In this document: in pieces, positions 9,228-17,517 of the stretch | Layout: each line of letters starts with the position of its first letter | How positions within the stretch are numbered: the first letter of the stretch is position 1 | NCBI RefSeq assembly: GCF_014204715.1 | Contig: NZ_JACHLY010000001.1 | Location: 744,001-808,000 of the forward strand | Length of the DNA stretch: 64,000 nucleotides | Reading direction: 5' to 3' | Origin: Streptomonospora salina | GTDB taxonomy: Bacteria > Actinomycetota > Actinomycetes > Streptosporangiales > Streptosporangiaceae | Translations under genes and position numbers: made by a program | Notes under the pieces: model-generated | Database searches by the model: none | What the model was told of the DNA's origin: nothing | Seen by the model: only the letters and a program-made list of their open reading frames with translations

Positions 9228-9567
9228 TCAGGCGGCCTCGTCCCGGTAGTGCTCATCGCCCACCTCGGGGACGAACGGCGCCAGTTTCCGTCGCTCCTCG
9301 TGATCGATCCCGGTGAGACTCTCCTCCCACCGGCGGGTCAGCGCCTGAAGGATCCGGGTCTTGGTCTCGGGCGTGACGTGTTCGTAGACGTCGGCCATGC
9401 CCGGCATCCGATACCCCAGCCGCGCCGCCCGGCCGACGTCGGGGATCCCGTCGTCGGCCAGCCAGGTGCGGTGGGTATGGCGCCCCTCGTTGAACGTGAA
9501 GCCGGGCAGGATCGGCCCGCGCAGCCACGCCTGCCCACTGGTGGGGCCCCCGTCCCAGGCTTGACGT
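9228..9567 (-). pseudogene. C-terminal remnant of a tyrosine site-specific recombinase
   Basis: Only the end of a phage/ICE integrase is left. The frame shows GFTFNEGRHTHRTWL (box II, R-H-x-x-R region), then RLGYRMPGMADVYEHVTPE with the nucleophile Tyr. The usual LGH histidine is Tyr here (LGY). The catalytic N-terminal half and arm-binding domain are absent upstream; sequence before about 9567 does not look like an integrase. It sits beside tRNA-Val(GAC), the normal location of an integrase after site-specific insertion. Truncation plus the His-to-Tyr change make it non-functional. Confidence 0.75.
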
Positions 9568-9842
9568 TGATCTTGCTCGTGTAGCACCCGGTGCGGTGGG
9601 CTCGGGTTTCGCCACCCGGCGTCGGCGCTGCTGCTTTTCCCTACATCCAGGCCGCCGCCCGGCCTGGGCCGAGGCCGCCCGGTGGGCCTGAGCCGCCGGC
9701 CCCGGAGTCCGGTGCGCACCGGGCGGCCGCGAACGCCCGCGGCGCCGGAGACGCCCTGGGGTCGGACGCACGCAGTCGACAGCGGGCAGCAGAAACGCAA
9801 CGAAGCACGCCCAGCGGGAACGACTCACCCCGGGCCGTCCTA

Positions 9843-11285
9843 CTACAGCGCTACTCCGGGGAACGCCAGGACGCGCGGCTCGGTCAAGTCGGCCATTGCG
9901 GCCGACACCCCCTCGCGGCCCACGCCCGACTCCTTCACGCCGCCATAGGGCACGTGTTCGGCGCGGACGCTGGGCACGTCGCCGATGACCACGCCGCCGA
10001 CATGCAGCCGGGTGAGCGCGGCGAACGCGGTGTCGCTGCGGTGGGTGAACACCCCGGTCTGCAACCCGAACCGGGAGTCGTTCACCCGGTCGAACGCCTC
10101 ATCGGATCCCTCGACCTCGTCGATGGTGACGACCGGGCCGAATACCTCCTCGCAGGCGATTCTGGCCGTGGGCGGCACGCCCGTGAGCACAGTAGGCGCG
10201 TACTCGGCACCGTTGCGGCGCCCACCGGTGCGGACGCGCGCACCGGCGCCGACGGCCTCCTCGACCCATGCCTCCACCCGGCGGGCTGCGTTCTCGTCGA
10301 TGAGCGGTCCGACCTCGGTCTGCTCCTCGCGCGGGTCGCCTGTCCCCAGCGCCGCGACGCGCCTGACCACACGTTCTGTGAGTTCTTCGCCGACCGATCG
10401 GTCGGCGAAGACCCGCTGCACCGCTATGCAGGACTGCCCGGCCTGGTAATTGGCGAACACCGCGATGCGTTCCGCCGCCCGGTCCAGGTCCTCGGGCGTC
10501 GACCAGTCGGGGCAGACCACCGCTGCCGCGTTGCCGCCCAACTCCAGGGTGACGTGCTTGTGCGGGACGGCTTCCCTGATCGACCGGCCGACCGGTCCGG
10601 ACCCGGTAAAGGACACCACCGGCAGGGAGGGATCGGCGACCAGAGCCGGCATACGGTCGTTCTGGACGGGCACAACCGACCAGGCGCCGGAGGGCAGTCC
10701 CGTCTCCGCCAGCAGTTCCCCCAAGAGCAGCGCGCTCAGCGGCGCGCCCGGGGCGGGCTTGACGATGATGGGGGCGCCGACGGCCAGCGCCGGGGCGACC
10801 TTGTGCGCCACGAGGTTCAGGGGAAAGTTGAACGGAGTGATGCCCAGTACCGGTCCTCGCGGGAACCGGCCGACGAAGGCCGCCCCGCCCGGGGACTGGG
10901 GGTCGGTGTCGAGCCGCTGCCACTCTCCGCCGAACCGGCGGGCTTCCTCGGCGGCCCAGCGAAACACCGATGCGGCCCGGCCGGCCTCCGCCCGCGCCCA
11001 ACGCAGGGGTTTTCCGTTCTCCGCTGTGATCAGGCCGGCGATTTCCTCGCTGCGTTCGGCGATTCTCCCGGCCACGTGGTTGAGGGCCTCCGACCGCTCC
11101 GCGGCACTGGTGCGGGCGAACGGTTCGCCGGCGGTACGCGCGGCCGCGACCGCTTCGGCCACGTCGGCCTCGGATGCGATGGCGACGCGCGCCACCGAGG
11201 AGCCGTCGTAGGGGTGGGTGACCGGAATGGACTCCGTGCCGCGGCGCGCGGTGCCCGCGATCCAATAGGGAACCGGTGTTGTCAT
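9843..11285 (-). CDS. aldehyde dehydrogenase
   Basis: An NAD(P)+-dependent aldehyde dehydrogenase of 480 residues, full length. Active-site Asn153 (PFNFP), general base Glu248 (LELGGN) and nucleophile Cys286 (GQSCIA) are all present. It is closest in style to benzaldehyde/vanillin-type dehydrogenases, judged from ITPFNFPLNL and the C-terminal PYGGVKESGVGREG. ATG preceded by an SD (aggacggc). It is the last gene of the catabolic island, downstream of the LuxR gene. In context it would oxidise the aromatic aldehyde released by the hydratase-aldolase. The general reaction is secure; the substrate is inferred. Confidence 0.92.
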   Translation of the reverse strand: MTTPVPYWIAGTARRGTESIPVTHPYDGSSVARVAIASEADVAEAVAAARTAGEPFARTSAAERSEALNHVAGRIAERSEEIAGLITAENGKPLRWARAEAGRAASVFRWAAEEARRFGGEWQRLDTDPQSPGGAAFVGRFPRGPVLGITPFNFPLNLVAHKVAPALAVGAPIIVKPAPGAPLSALLLGELLAETGLPSGAWSVVPVQNDRMPALVADPSLPVVSFTGSGPVGRSIREAVPHKHVTLELGGNAAAVVCPDWSTPEDLDRAAERIAVFANYQAGQSCIAVQRVFADRSVGEELTERVVRRVAALGTGDPREEQTEVGPLIDENAARRVEAWVEEAVGAGARVRTGGRRNGAEYAPTVLTGVPPTARIACEEVFGPVVTIDEVEGSDEAFDRVNDSRFGLQTGVFTHRSDTAFAALTRLHVGGVVIGDVPSVRAEHVPYGGVKESGVGREGVSAAMADLTEPRVLAFPGVAL

Positions 11286-11564
11286 GCCGTCCTGCCTTCG
11301 GGGGTGCTGAGAATGTGCGGGCGCATGGGGACTGGGCGGTTCAGCGCCCGGCGCGGACGGCTCGCGGCGGTGGGGTTCGGGCAGGACACGGGTGGATATC
11401 TCCTGGATGAAGGGTGGGCCGGAACAGTGGCGCGAGGGCCGGACGCGGTTGTTCCGGCCCTTGGCTAGAGGAGGCTCTGCCCAGGAAGGTGGAGCCGTTT
11501 CCCGGGCGGGGACCGGGCCGTCGGCTGCGGTCTCCGGCCGATCCCGCCGGGGTGGGGGGCGAAC

Positions 11565-12647
11565 TCATTCCCCGGGAACGGGCGACCGTTCGCGGGAGGA
11601 CCAGATGAGTTGGACGAGTTCGGCACGGTTGTGCACGCTGGTCTTGGCGAAGATTCGTTTGAGGTGCTGCTTCACCGTGTTTTCGCTGACGAATGCTTTC
11701 TGCGCGATGTACTTGGTCGTGAGCCCTTGGCTGACGAGTGCGGCGATTTCCTGTTCCCGGGGAGAGAGTACCCCCCATGCCGGAAGTTCCGCGGACTCGT
11801 CGTCGACGACCTCATACAGCAGGCTGACGACCGAGCCCTTGACGGAATCGCGGTAGGACCGGACGATGATCTTCCGCCCGGATGCGTCGTCGCACACATT
11901 CGTGGTCCCGGTCTGCCCGCCGGATTCTGAGAATTCGGCTATCGCGCCGTCGACGAGGCTTTCCAGGTTAACGGGACCGTAATTTCCCGATGCACCGTGC
12001 AGGAACCCCATAATACGCTTTGCGCTGCGGTTGGCAAACAGCTTCTTTCCGTGGATGTCACTGACGACGACACCGTGCGGGAAGCGGTCGAGTGCCCCGT
12101 GGACCAGATACGCGTCCTCGACCAGTCCGCTCGCCCTGCGGATGCGTTCGATCGCCAGGCTCAGGTGTTCGCTGATGAGCCGCGCCAGGCTCAAGTCCTC
12201 TTCGCGGAAAGGCCGCCCGCCGGTTGCGCGAGCGAAGTTGATGGTGCCGACCACGCTCCCCGACTCGGTGATCGGGGCTTCCAAGGAGAAGGAGAGGCCT
12301 TCGCTGAGCAGGATCGATCTCGCTGCCGACGAGTGCCACCGCAGCGAACTCAGCATCACGTGGGAGTCTGCGGGGAGACCGTGCGCGAGAACGGCCTCCA
12401 GCACCGGATCGTCGCGGCGCCCCTGCTCCTCGTAGGTGTGCATGAAGACGTCGCTGAGAGTCGACGACCGCTCCAGTGGCGGGTCCGTGTCAGCCGCGAA
12501 ACGGTAGAACCCGATTCCGTCGGCCGGGAGCACTTCCTCCACGGTCGCGAAGTAGACGTCTCGAACGTCATCGATCGTCTGCGTGTCGTTGAGTTCGCGG
12601 GCGAATTTGAAGAATCCATTGTCAGTGAGGTCGACTTTTCCACTCAC
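11565..12647 (-). CDS. GAF-domain LuxR-family transcriptional regulator
   Basis: A 360-residue regulator. Residues about 20-175 form a GAF-like sensor domain (ending with the helix SLARLISEHLSLAIERIRR), about 185-280 a PAS-like linker domain, and about 290-350 a LuxR helix-turn-helix with LSPREQEIAALVSQGLTTKYIAQ and SENTVKQHLKRIFAKT. There is no receiver domain, so it probably binds an effector through GAF/PAS. The GTG start at 12647 follows a G-rich SD. It lies between the hydrolase operon and the aldehyde dehydrogenase and is the only regulator in the island, so it is the likely controller of the three catabolic operons. Confidence 0.9.
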   Translation of the reverse strand: MSGKVDLTDNGFFKFARELNDTQTIDDVRDVYFATVEEVLPADGIGFYRFAADTDPPLERSSTLSDVFMHTYEEQGRRDDPVLEAVLAHGLPADSHVMLSSLRWHSSAARSILLSEGLSFSLEAPITESGSVVGTINFARATGGRPFREEDLSLARLISEHLSLAIERIRRASGLVEDAYLVHGALDRFPHGVVVSDIHGKKLFANRSAKRIMGFLHGASGNYGPVNLESLVDGAIAEFSESGGQTGTTNVCDDASGRKIIVRSYRDSVKGSVVSLLYEVVDDESAELPAWGVLSPREQEIAALVSQGLTTKYIAQKAFVSENTVKQHLKRIFAKTSVHNRAELVQLIWSSRERSPVPGE

Positions 12648-12761
12648 CGGACCACCCCCAATTTGCCGACCGAAGGGCTACCCTGGCCAAATGCTACCCG
12701 ATCCGACGCAGCAAACATTAACGTTTGGGAAACGAATGTCGACTTTGCATTCCCGTTACCC

Positions 12762-12796
12762 GGCTACCCGCGCCCCATACCGGGACGCGGGTAGCC
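12762..12796. terminator. 11-bp inverted repeat between hydrolase stop and luxR start
   Basis: Arms 12762-12772 (GGCTACCCGCG) and 12786-12796 (CGCGGGTAGCC) pair perfectly around a 13-base loop. It may terminate the operon ending at 12891. It also carries TACCC and GGGTA half-sites like those in the island's operator-like elements, so an operator role for luxR autoregulation is possible. Confidence 0.5.
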
Positions 12797-12890
12797 CGAG
12801 AAGCCCGGAAAGCCCGCAGGAACAGCGGGACGCAGCGGGTCTCCCGCCGGTGCCGGCGGAGCTCCCGCCCCGGAAGGGCGGATCTCCGCC

Positions 12891-14030
12891 TCAGATCCTG
12901 TGCAGCATCCAGTCGGCCAGCCTCGCCGCCGCGACGGCCAGGTAGTCGTAGTTGCAGTGCAGCGAACCGGCTCCGCTGTAATAGTCGACGGTCACGTCCT
13001 CGACGGTCAGCGCCGCCTGGAAACGACGCGCGCCTTCGATGTCCATGATGATGTCGTTCTCACCGTGCATGACGTATACCGGTACGTCCAGCTTTTCGGC
13101 GACGCCGTCGAGGGTGAAACGGGCGAGCTTCTCGCGGGCCTCGGCGTCGTCCTTCGTGCCGGACAGCCACTGGAGCTGCTCCTGCAGCGGCGGGTAGTAC
13201 TCGTAGAAGTCCGTCAGGATGCTCCAGGTGCCGCACCACGCAGCCACGGCCTTGACCCGGGGCTCGAAGGCCGCCGCGCGCGGCGCGTAGTACCCGCCGA
13301 AGCTGACTCCGGCGAGGCCGAGGCGGTCCATATCGATGTCGTCGCGCTCAGCCAGGAAGTCGAGGACGGCCTTCACGGGGACCTCGTAGTCGTGGCGGCT
13401 GTACATCTTCTTGAAGCGCAAGGAACTGCCGCGCCCGGGGGTGTCCACCATGACGACGTTCATTCCGCGGGCCGGGAACTCGGTCCCACCGAGGAAGTAC
13501 AGTTCCTCTGCCCACGAGTCGGCGCCGCCGAGCATGAGCACCGTGGGACGCTTCTGGCCGGAGGCGTCCGGGCGGACGACGTAGCCGTCCATCGTCTGGC
13601 CCTCGAACGGCACGCTGATCCGTTCGATGAGTCCGCCGGTGAGCTCCGCCGCCTTCTGGAAGTTCCGCGTCCCCTCGGTATAGGCCTCGTTCCTGCGCGG
13701 ATCGGTGGAGGGGAGGAAGAACTCGGAATGGCGCCAGTAGCTCATCGAGCGGAACAGAGCGCGGCGGCCGGTGGTGATGTCGCCCGCTTCCAGGGCGGCG
13801 CGGCCGGCCTCCGCAGTCTCCTTGGCGGTCCGGCTCCACTCCTGCTGCCAGACCTCGGTATCGGTCGTCTGCGTACCGATACGGGCCGCCGTGCGCGCAC
13901 ACTCGAACAGGTCGGATCCCCCGACTGCGACCTGGGCGAGGAGGCGCATCGTCTGCAGCGACCAGTCCTCGTGCTGGGGAAACAATTCGATGATGGACAG
14001 GGCGTCGCCCTGGAGTTCGGTCTCGGTCAC
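12891..14030 (-). CDS. alpha/beta hydrolase, dihydroxypseudooxynicotine-hydrolase-like
   Basis: A 379-residue hydrolase with a long helical N-terminal part (1-135) and a C-terminal alpha/beta-hydrolase domain. The nucleophile Ser243 is in GVSFGGYYA. An acid residue follows MHGENDIIMD, and the His is in SLHCNYDY. This two-part layout matches the DUF1100/2,6-dihydroxypseudooxynicotine hydrolase group, which cleaves C-C bonds of ketones on pyridine compounds. The GTG at 14030 is chosen because AGGAG lies five bases upstream. It is the last gene of the enamidase operon. In context it may cleave a C-C or ester bond of a ring-opened intermediate; the exact reaction is inferred. Confidence 0.82.
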   Translation of the reverse strand: MTETELQGDALSIIELFPQHEDWSLQTMRLLAQVAVGGSDLFECARTAARIGTQTTDTEVWQQEWSRTAKETAEAGRAALEAGDITTGRRALFRSMSYWRHSEFFLPSTDPRRNEAYTEGTRNFQKAAELTGGLIERISVPFEGQTMDGYVVRPDASGQKRPTVLMLGGADSWAEELYFLGGTEFPARGMNVVMVDTPGRGSSLRFKKMYSRHDYEVPVKAVLDFLAERDDIDMDRLGLAGVSFGGYYAPRAAAFEPRVKAVAAWCGTWSILTDFYEYYPPLQEQLQWLSGTKDDAEAREKLARFTLDGVAEKLDVPVYVMHGENDIIMDIEGARRFQAALTVEDVTVDYYSGAGSLHCNYDYLAVAAARLADWMLHRI

Positions 14031-14083
14031 GTCTACTCCTCTTGGTCGTTGCGGAATGGTTCTCGCGGACGGTTGACGGGTCC

Positions 14084-15277
14084 TCATCCTCCGATCCGCG
14101 ACGGCGCTTCACCGACGTCGTCCCAGCGGACCTGGTCGCGGATGGCGGTACGGTAACGGGCCAGTTCGCGGGGCGCGTTGACGCACACCGCACCCCTCAC
14201 CAGCCCGTCGCGCCCGTACAGCGCCACGAGCCTCTCGTCGTCGAACTCCTTGACGGCGACCTCGCTCGCCGCGGTCGCGCGCCCCACGAAGCGCATCCGG
14301 GCGTCGTACTGGTCGGTCCAGAAGTACGGGACCGCGCTGAAGGCTTCCCCTTCGCCCAGAAGGGTGTGGGCGGCGCGCCGCCCCTGTTCGACGGCGTTCG
14401 TCCAGTGCTCGACGCGGATCTCCTCGTCGAACAGCGGGTTGTACCAGCGTGCGACGTCGCCTGCTGCCACCACACCGGGCACCGAGGTCGACAGGTCGGA
14501 GTAGCAGAGCACCCCGTTGGCCGTCTGGACGCCGCTGCCGTCGAGCCACTCGGTGACCGGGCTCGCCCCGACCCCCGCCGCGACGACGTCGGCGTTGACG
14601 GTGCGCCCGTTGCTCAGCGTGAGAACGGCGCCCTCACCCTGGCGCTCGATCGTCTCCACGGTGCACGTGCAGACGATCTCCACCCCGTTGCGTGCGTGCA
14701 GGGTGCGGAACCAGGACCCGACTTCGTCGCCCAGAGCACGGCCCAGTGGGACCTGCCCGACCTCGATGATCGTCACGTCGAGCCCGAGGTGCCGGGCGGT
14801 CGCGGCGATCTCCAGCCCGATGAACCCGGCTCCGATGAGGACGAGGTGCCGGCCGGGGCGCAGGCGCTCGCGTAGCCGCAGACTGTCCTCGATCGACCGG
14901 AGGACCTGGACGGGTGGGGCGTTCTCCGTGCTGGGCAGGCGGCGCGGCCGTGAACCCGTCGCGATGACGAGGCCGTCGTATCCCGCTCTCGTGCCGTCGT
15001 CGAGCAGGATCGCGCGCCGCGCGGTGTCGAGCCCGACGGCGGCGCTCCCGATCCGGGTGGTTATGGCGTTGTCCGCGTACCACTCGGGTGCGCGAAGGCC
15101 CAGCCTCTCCATCGCCACACCGCTGATCAGCGCTTCCTTGGACAGGGGTGGCCGGTCATAGGGCAGTTCGTTCTCCGCTGAGATGAGCGTGACGTCGCCC
15201 TCGAACCCGCGCTCCCGGAGCGCCTCAGCGGCGTGCACTCCGGCCAGCGAACCCCCGACGACGGCGATCCGCCGCAT
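14084..15277 (-). CDS. ferredoxin--NAD(P)+ reductase (FAD)
   Basis: A 397-residue pyridine nucleotide-disulphide type reductase like those of aromatic dioxygenase and P450 systems. The FAD motif VVGGSLAGVHAAEALR is at the N-terminus. The second Rossmann motif for NAD(P)H is LIGAGFIGLEIAA (about 147-159), and the FAD-binding ATG (VIATGSRPRR) and GD (VVAAGDVARW) segments are in place. The ATG at 15277 starts one base after the ferredoxin stop (TAGCATG), so the two are translationally coupled. It would pass electrons from NAD(P)H through the neighbouring ferredoxin to the Rieske dioxygenase encoded about 9 kb upstream. Confidence 0.92.
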   Translation of the reverse strand: MRRIAVVGGSLAGVHAAEALRERGFEGDVTLISAENELPYDRPPLSKEALISGVAMERLGLRAPEWYADNAITTRIGSAAVGLDTARRAILLDDGTRAGYDGLVIATGSRPRRLPSTENAPPVQVLRSIEDSLRLRERLRPGRHLVLIGAGFIGLEIAATARHLGLDVTIIEVGQVPLGRALGDEVGSWFRTLHARNGVEIVCTCTVETIERQGEGAVLTLSNGRTVNADVVAAGVGASPVTEWLDGSGVQTANGVLCYSDLSTSVPGVVAAGDVARWYNPLFDEEIRVEHWTNAVEQGRRAAHTLLGEGEAFSAVPYFWTDQYDARMRFVGRATAASEVAVKEFDDERLVALYGRDGLVRGAVCVNAPRELARYRTAIRDQVRWDDVGEAPSRIGG

Positions 15278-15278
15278 G

Positions 15279-15482
15279 CTAGGAACTCTCGATGGAGATC
15301 GCACGTGCGGGGCATCCTCGTACGGCCGCCTCGGCCTCGGCACGGCGGTCCTCGGCCGGGGTCTCGTCCAGAAGCACCGCCTTGTCGGTGCGGTCGTCGA
15401 GGTCGAACAGCCCGGGGCTCTCGATCAGGCAGTTCGCGTACCCCTGGCACGCGTCCGGATCGAGGACCAGCTTCATTCCCAT
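15279..15482 (-). CDS. 3Fe-4S ferredoxin
   Basis: A 67-residue small ferredoxin. Cysteines at about 13 and 19 (CQGYANC) and in GCPARAI near 57 give the C-x5-C...CP pattern of actinomycete single-cluster 3Fe-4S ferredoxins, with the middle Cys of a 4Fe-4S motif missing. A strong SD (ggaggtga) precedes the ATG. It starts 35 bp after the enamidase stop and is coupled to the reductase. Ferredoxins of this kind serve P450s and also some actinobacterial ring-hydroxylating dioxygenases such as phenanthrene dioxygenase. No P450 is in the window. Confidence 0.93.
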   Translation of the reverse strand: MGMKLVLDPDACQGYANCLIESPGLFDLDDRTDKAVLLDETPAEDRRAEAEAAVRGCPARAISIESS

Positions 15483-15517
15483 GCGGTGTCACCTCCGTGA
15501 CTGACGTCCTTCGAGGC

Positions 15518-16717
15518 TCAGTGAGCGCTCGATTCCAGGTGCGGGATCCGCGGCGCGACAGGTGCGCTGCGCGCGGAAGCGGGGGTGTTGCGGCTTCTCA
15601 ACGCGCGAACGCCGCCCGCGGTGATGACCGCGGAGATTCCCGGGATGTCGCCGACGGCGAGCGCATCACGCGCGCTGCCGCGGGTCGATCCCCACGGTGC
15701 GTCCATGACGACGAGGTCGCCCGCCCGTCCCGCGGCGACCACGCCGGCGGGCAGGTTCCATGTGCGGGCGTTGTTGCCCGAGGCGGCCGCCCACACGAGC
15801 GCGGGGTCCAGTCCGGTCAGCGACGCGAGTTCGGCGACGGTCTTGATCACCCCCAGGGGCATGACGCCGGTGCCGGTGGGCGTGTCCGATCCGATGACGA
15901 CCCGGGACAGGACGTCCTGCCGGGCCGCGCGTTCGAGGATCCGCACAGCCGATCTGAGGTTCCCGGCTTGGACCAGTTGGAGCGCCATGCCGGTCTCGTC
16001 CATGATCGTGTCGACCCCGTCGGGGTCCAGCGATGTCGGTCCGCCGTTGATGTGACCGCACACGTCCGGCGCCAGCGCCAGCAAGTGCTCGGGCGTGATC
16101 GGCTTGCTGCCCGGGATACTTGCTCCGCCCGAGTGGCACATGACCGTGATGCCGTGCTGTTTGGCCCACCTGACTTGGTCGGCCCCTTCAGCGGGGTCCA
16201 TGTAGCGTCCGAAGCCGAACTTCGCGAGGACGACGCCGGCCTCCTCGAGTTCGGCGAAGTCGCGCTCCTGGAGCGTCGGCTCCAGGACCACGGAACCGGC
16301 GTGGACGGTCATCCCGCCGGGATGGAAGTTCTCGAAGCAGGCCCGTGCGGCGATGGCCAGCGCCTTGACGCCAACTGCGGTGTGCGGGCGTCCCGGTGCG
16401 TGGATCTCCCCGGGACTCACAACGCTGGTTATCCCGCCGTGGACGTAGCCGGCCAGGAAGTCGACGGTCTTCTGCCGCGGCGTGTAGTCACCGAGCACGA
16501 CGTGGCAATGGGAGTCGATGAGTCCCGGCGCGATGGTCGATCCCTGTGCGTCGACAACGGTGTCGGCGCCCTCGATCGCGGTTCGCAGATCCCGCGCGTT
16601 GCCGACGCGGCTGATCACGCCGTCGGTCACGACGACGGTGTCGGCTCCGTCCACGATGGGCGCTTCGATGTCGCCCGAGAAGACGGTGGCGGCCCCGGTG
16701 ACGGCGAGCGTGTTCAT
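15518..16717 (-). CDS. enamidase-like amidohydrolase
   Basis: A 399-residue metal-dependent amidohydrolase strongly resembling Eubacterium barkeri enamidase, which opens 6-oxo-1,4,5,6-tetrahydronicotinate to 2-formylglutarate in anaerobic nicotinate fermentation. Shared marks are metal His70 and His72 (DSHCHV), GDYTPRQKT just after, GHINGGPTSL, MDETGMALQLVQAGN, and a tail with AVGDIPGISAVITAGG and SRNTPAS. The metal Asp is in GSDTPTG. ATGA overlap with the upstream PF06684 gene shows translational coupling. In this island it would hydrolyse a cyclic enamide/lactam formed from a nitrogen ring. Homology recalled, not searched. Confidence 0.82.
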   Translation of the reverse strand: MNTLAVTGAATVFSGDIEAPIVDGADTVVVTDGVISRVGNARDLRTAIEGADTVVDAQGSTIAPGLIDSHCHVVLGDYTPRQKTVDFLAGYVHGGITSVVSPGEIHAPGRPHTAVGVKALAIAARACFENFHPGGMTVHAGSVVLEPTLQERDFAELEEAGVVLAKFGFGRYMDPAEGADQVRWAKQHGITVMCHSGGASIPGSKPITPEHLLALAPDVCGHINGGPTSLDPDGVDTIMDETGMALQLVQAGNLRSAVRILERAARQDVLSRVVIGSDTPTGTGVMPLGVIKTVAELASLTGLDPALVWAAASGNNARTWNLPAGVVAAGRAGDLVVMDAPWGSTRGSARDALAVGDIPGISAVITAGGVRALRSRNTPASARSAPVAPRIPHLESSAH

Positions 16718-17301
16718 TGCGCCCCGCCCTTCTCAGCGGCCTCGGCCACGCTCATGCCGCCGACCCGCGCGTTGAGCCGGCCGCGGTTGGCCACCACGGC
16801 GATGATGACGAGCTCATCCGGGTGGGGCGCGTCGGGAACGCGGATCTGCACGCCGTCGTAGTGGCTGCGCACCCAGACGTCGTCCTTGTAGGCGGTCGGT
16901 ACGTCGATGACGTCGCCGGCGGCCGCGGGTTTGGTCATGGAGGTGATCCAGGCCTTCCCACCGCCGATGGCCTCACGGAAGGCGTTGCCGAAGACCGAGG
17001 TCAGGGCCGCGTTGACGTGCTCCTGTTCCCCTTCCGAGCCCACGAGTCCGCCCTTGCCGTAGCTCTCCGCCGGCTCCCCGAGAAGGCGGGCGGCCTCCAC
17101 CCCCAGGGACCGCCCCACCTCGCCGGAGGCGCCGATGACGGCGGAGAGGTCGTCGACGTACCCCCGTCCTGCATACGGGTTCCGGACAACCGCGCAGACG
17201 GCGACCCTGCGCAGTTCCTTCCCGTCCGAGCTGCCTGCCGACGAGCGGATCTCCTCGATCTGGGCAAAGGTCTTTCGGACCTCAAGCGGCGAGTCGGCCA
17301 C
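16714..17301 (-). CDS. amino acid synthesis family protein (PF06684/DUF1185)
   Basis: A 195-residue protein of the PF06684 family. Members with known structure have a chorismate-mutase-like fold, and the family is thought to act in amino-acid-related metabolism, but no reaction is established. Visible conserved parts are RRVAVCAVVRNPYAGRG near residue 32, the GKGGLVG turn near 82 and the conserved HEHVNAAL-like EQEHVNAAL stretch. The GTG start follows AAGGAGG at good spacing. It is the first gene of the enamidase operon and overlaps enamidase by ATGA. A likely enzyme or chaperone for the same nitrogen-ring intermediate; that is inference. Confidence 0.85.
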   Translation of the reverse strand: MADSPLEVRKTFAQIEEIRSSAGSSDGKELRRVAVCAVVRNPYAGRGYVDDLSAVIGASGEVGRSLGVEAARLLGEPAESYGKGGLVGSEGEQEHVNAALTSVFGNAFREAIGGGKAWITSMTKPAAAGDVIDVPTAYKDDVWVRSHYDGVQIRVPDAPHPDELVIIAVVANRGRLNARVGGMSVAEAAEKGGAQ

Positions 17302-17395
17302 GGGACCGCCTCCTTCTCCATGGTGTTCGCCGGTTTCGTCACGACCGGCTGCGGTGATTACGACGACGCTACGGCGGCTGTGGCCTCGGCAACAT

Positions 17396-17409
17396 CACCC
17401 GGTCGGGTA
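17396..17409. promoter_or_regulatory. operator-like element A (TACCC-N4-GGGT)
   Basis: Read on the minus strand this is TACCCGACCGGGTG, about 95 bp upstream of the PF06684 start. Closely matching elements precede dctP (20578) and ligA (27813). A candidate binding site for the island's LuxR-type regulator. Confidence 0.5.
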
Positions 17410-17493
17410 GTTCCGGGGCATGCGGGCGGCGGTGCCGCGATCCGGGGCCGAGGGCATGCCGAGTCCGGGGAGCGGCGGCCCCCTGGCGCCGCG

Positions 17494-17509
17494 CCCCGGT
17501 CGGCCGGGG
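17494..17509 (-). terminator. small hairpin after dctM
   Basis: A 6-bp GC stem (17494-17499 / 17504-17509) with loop TCGG, a few bases past the dctM stop on the minus strand. A weak terminator candidate. Confidence 0.35.
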
Positions 17510-17517
17510 GCGGGGAC

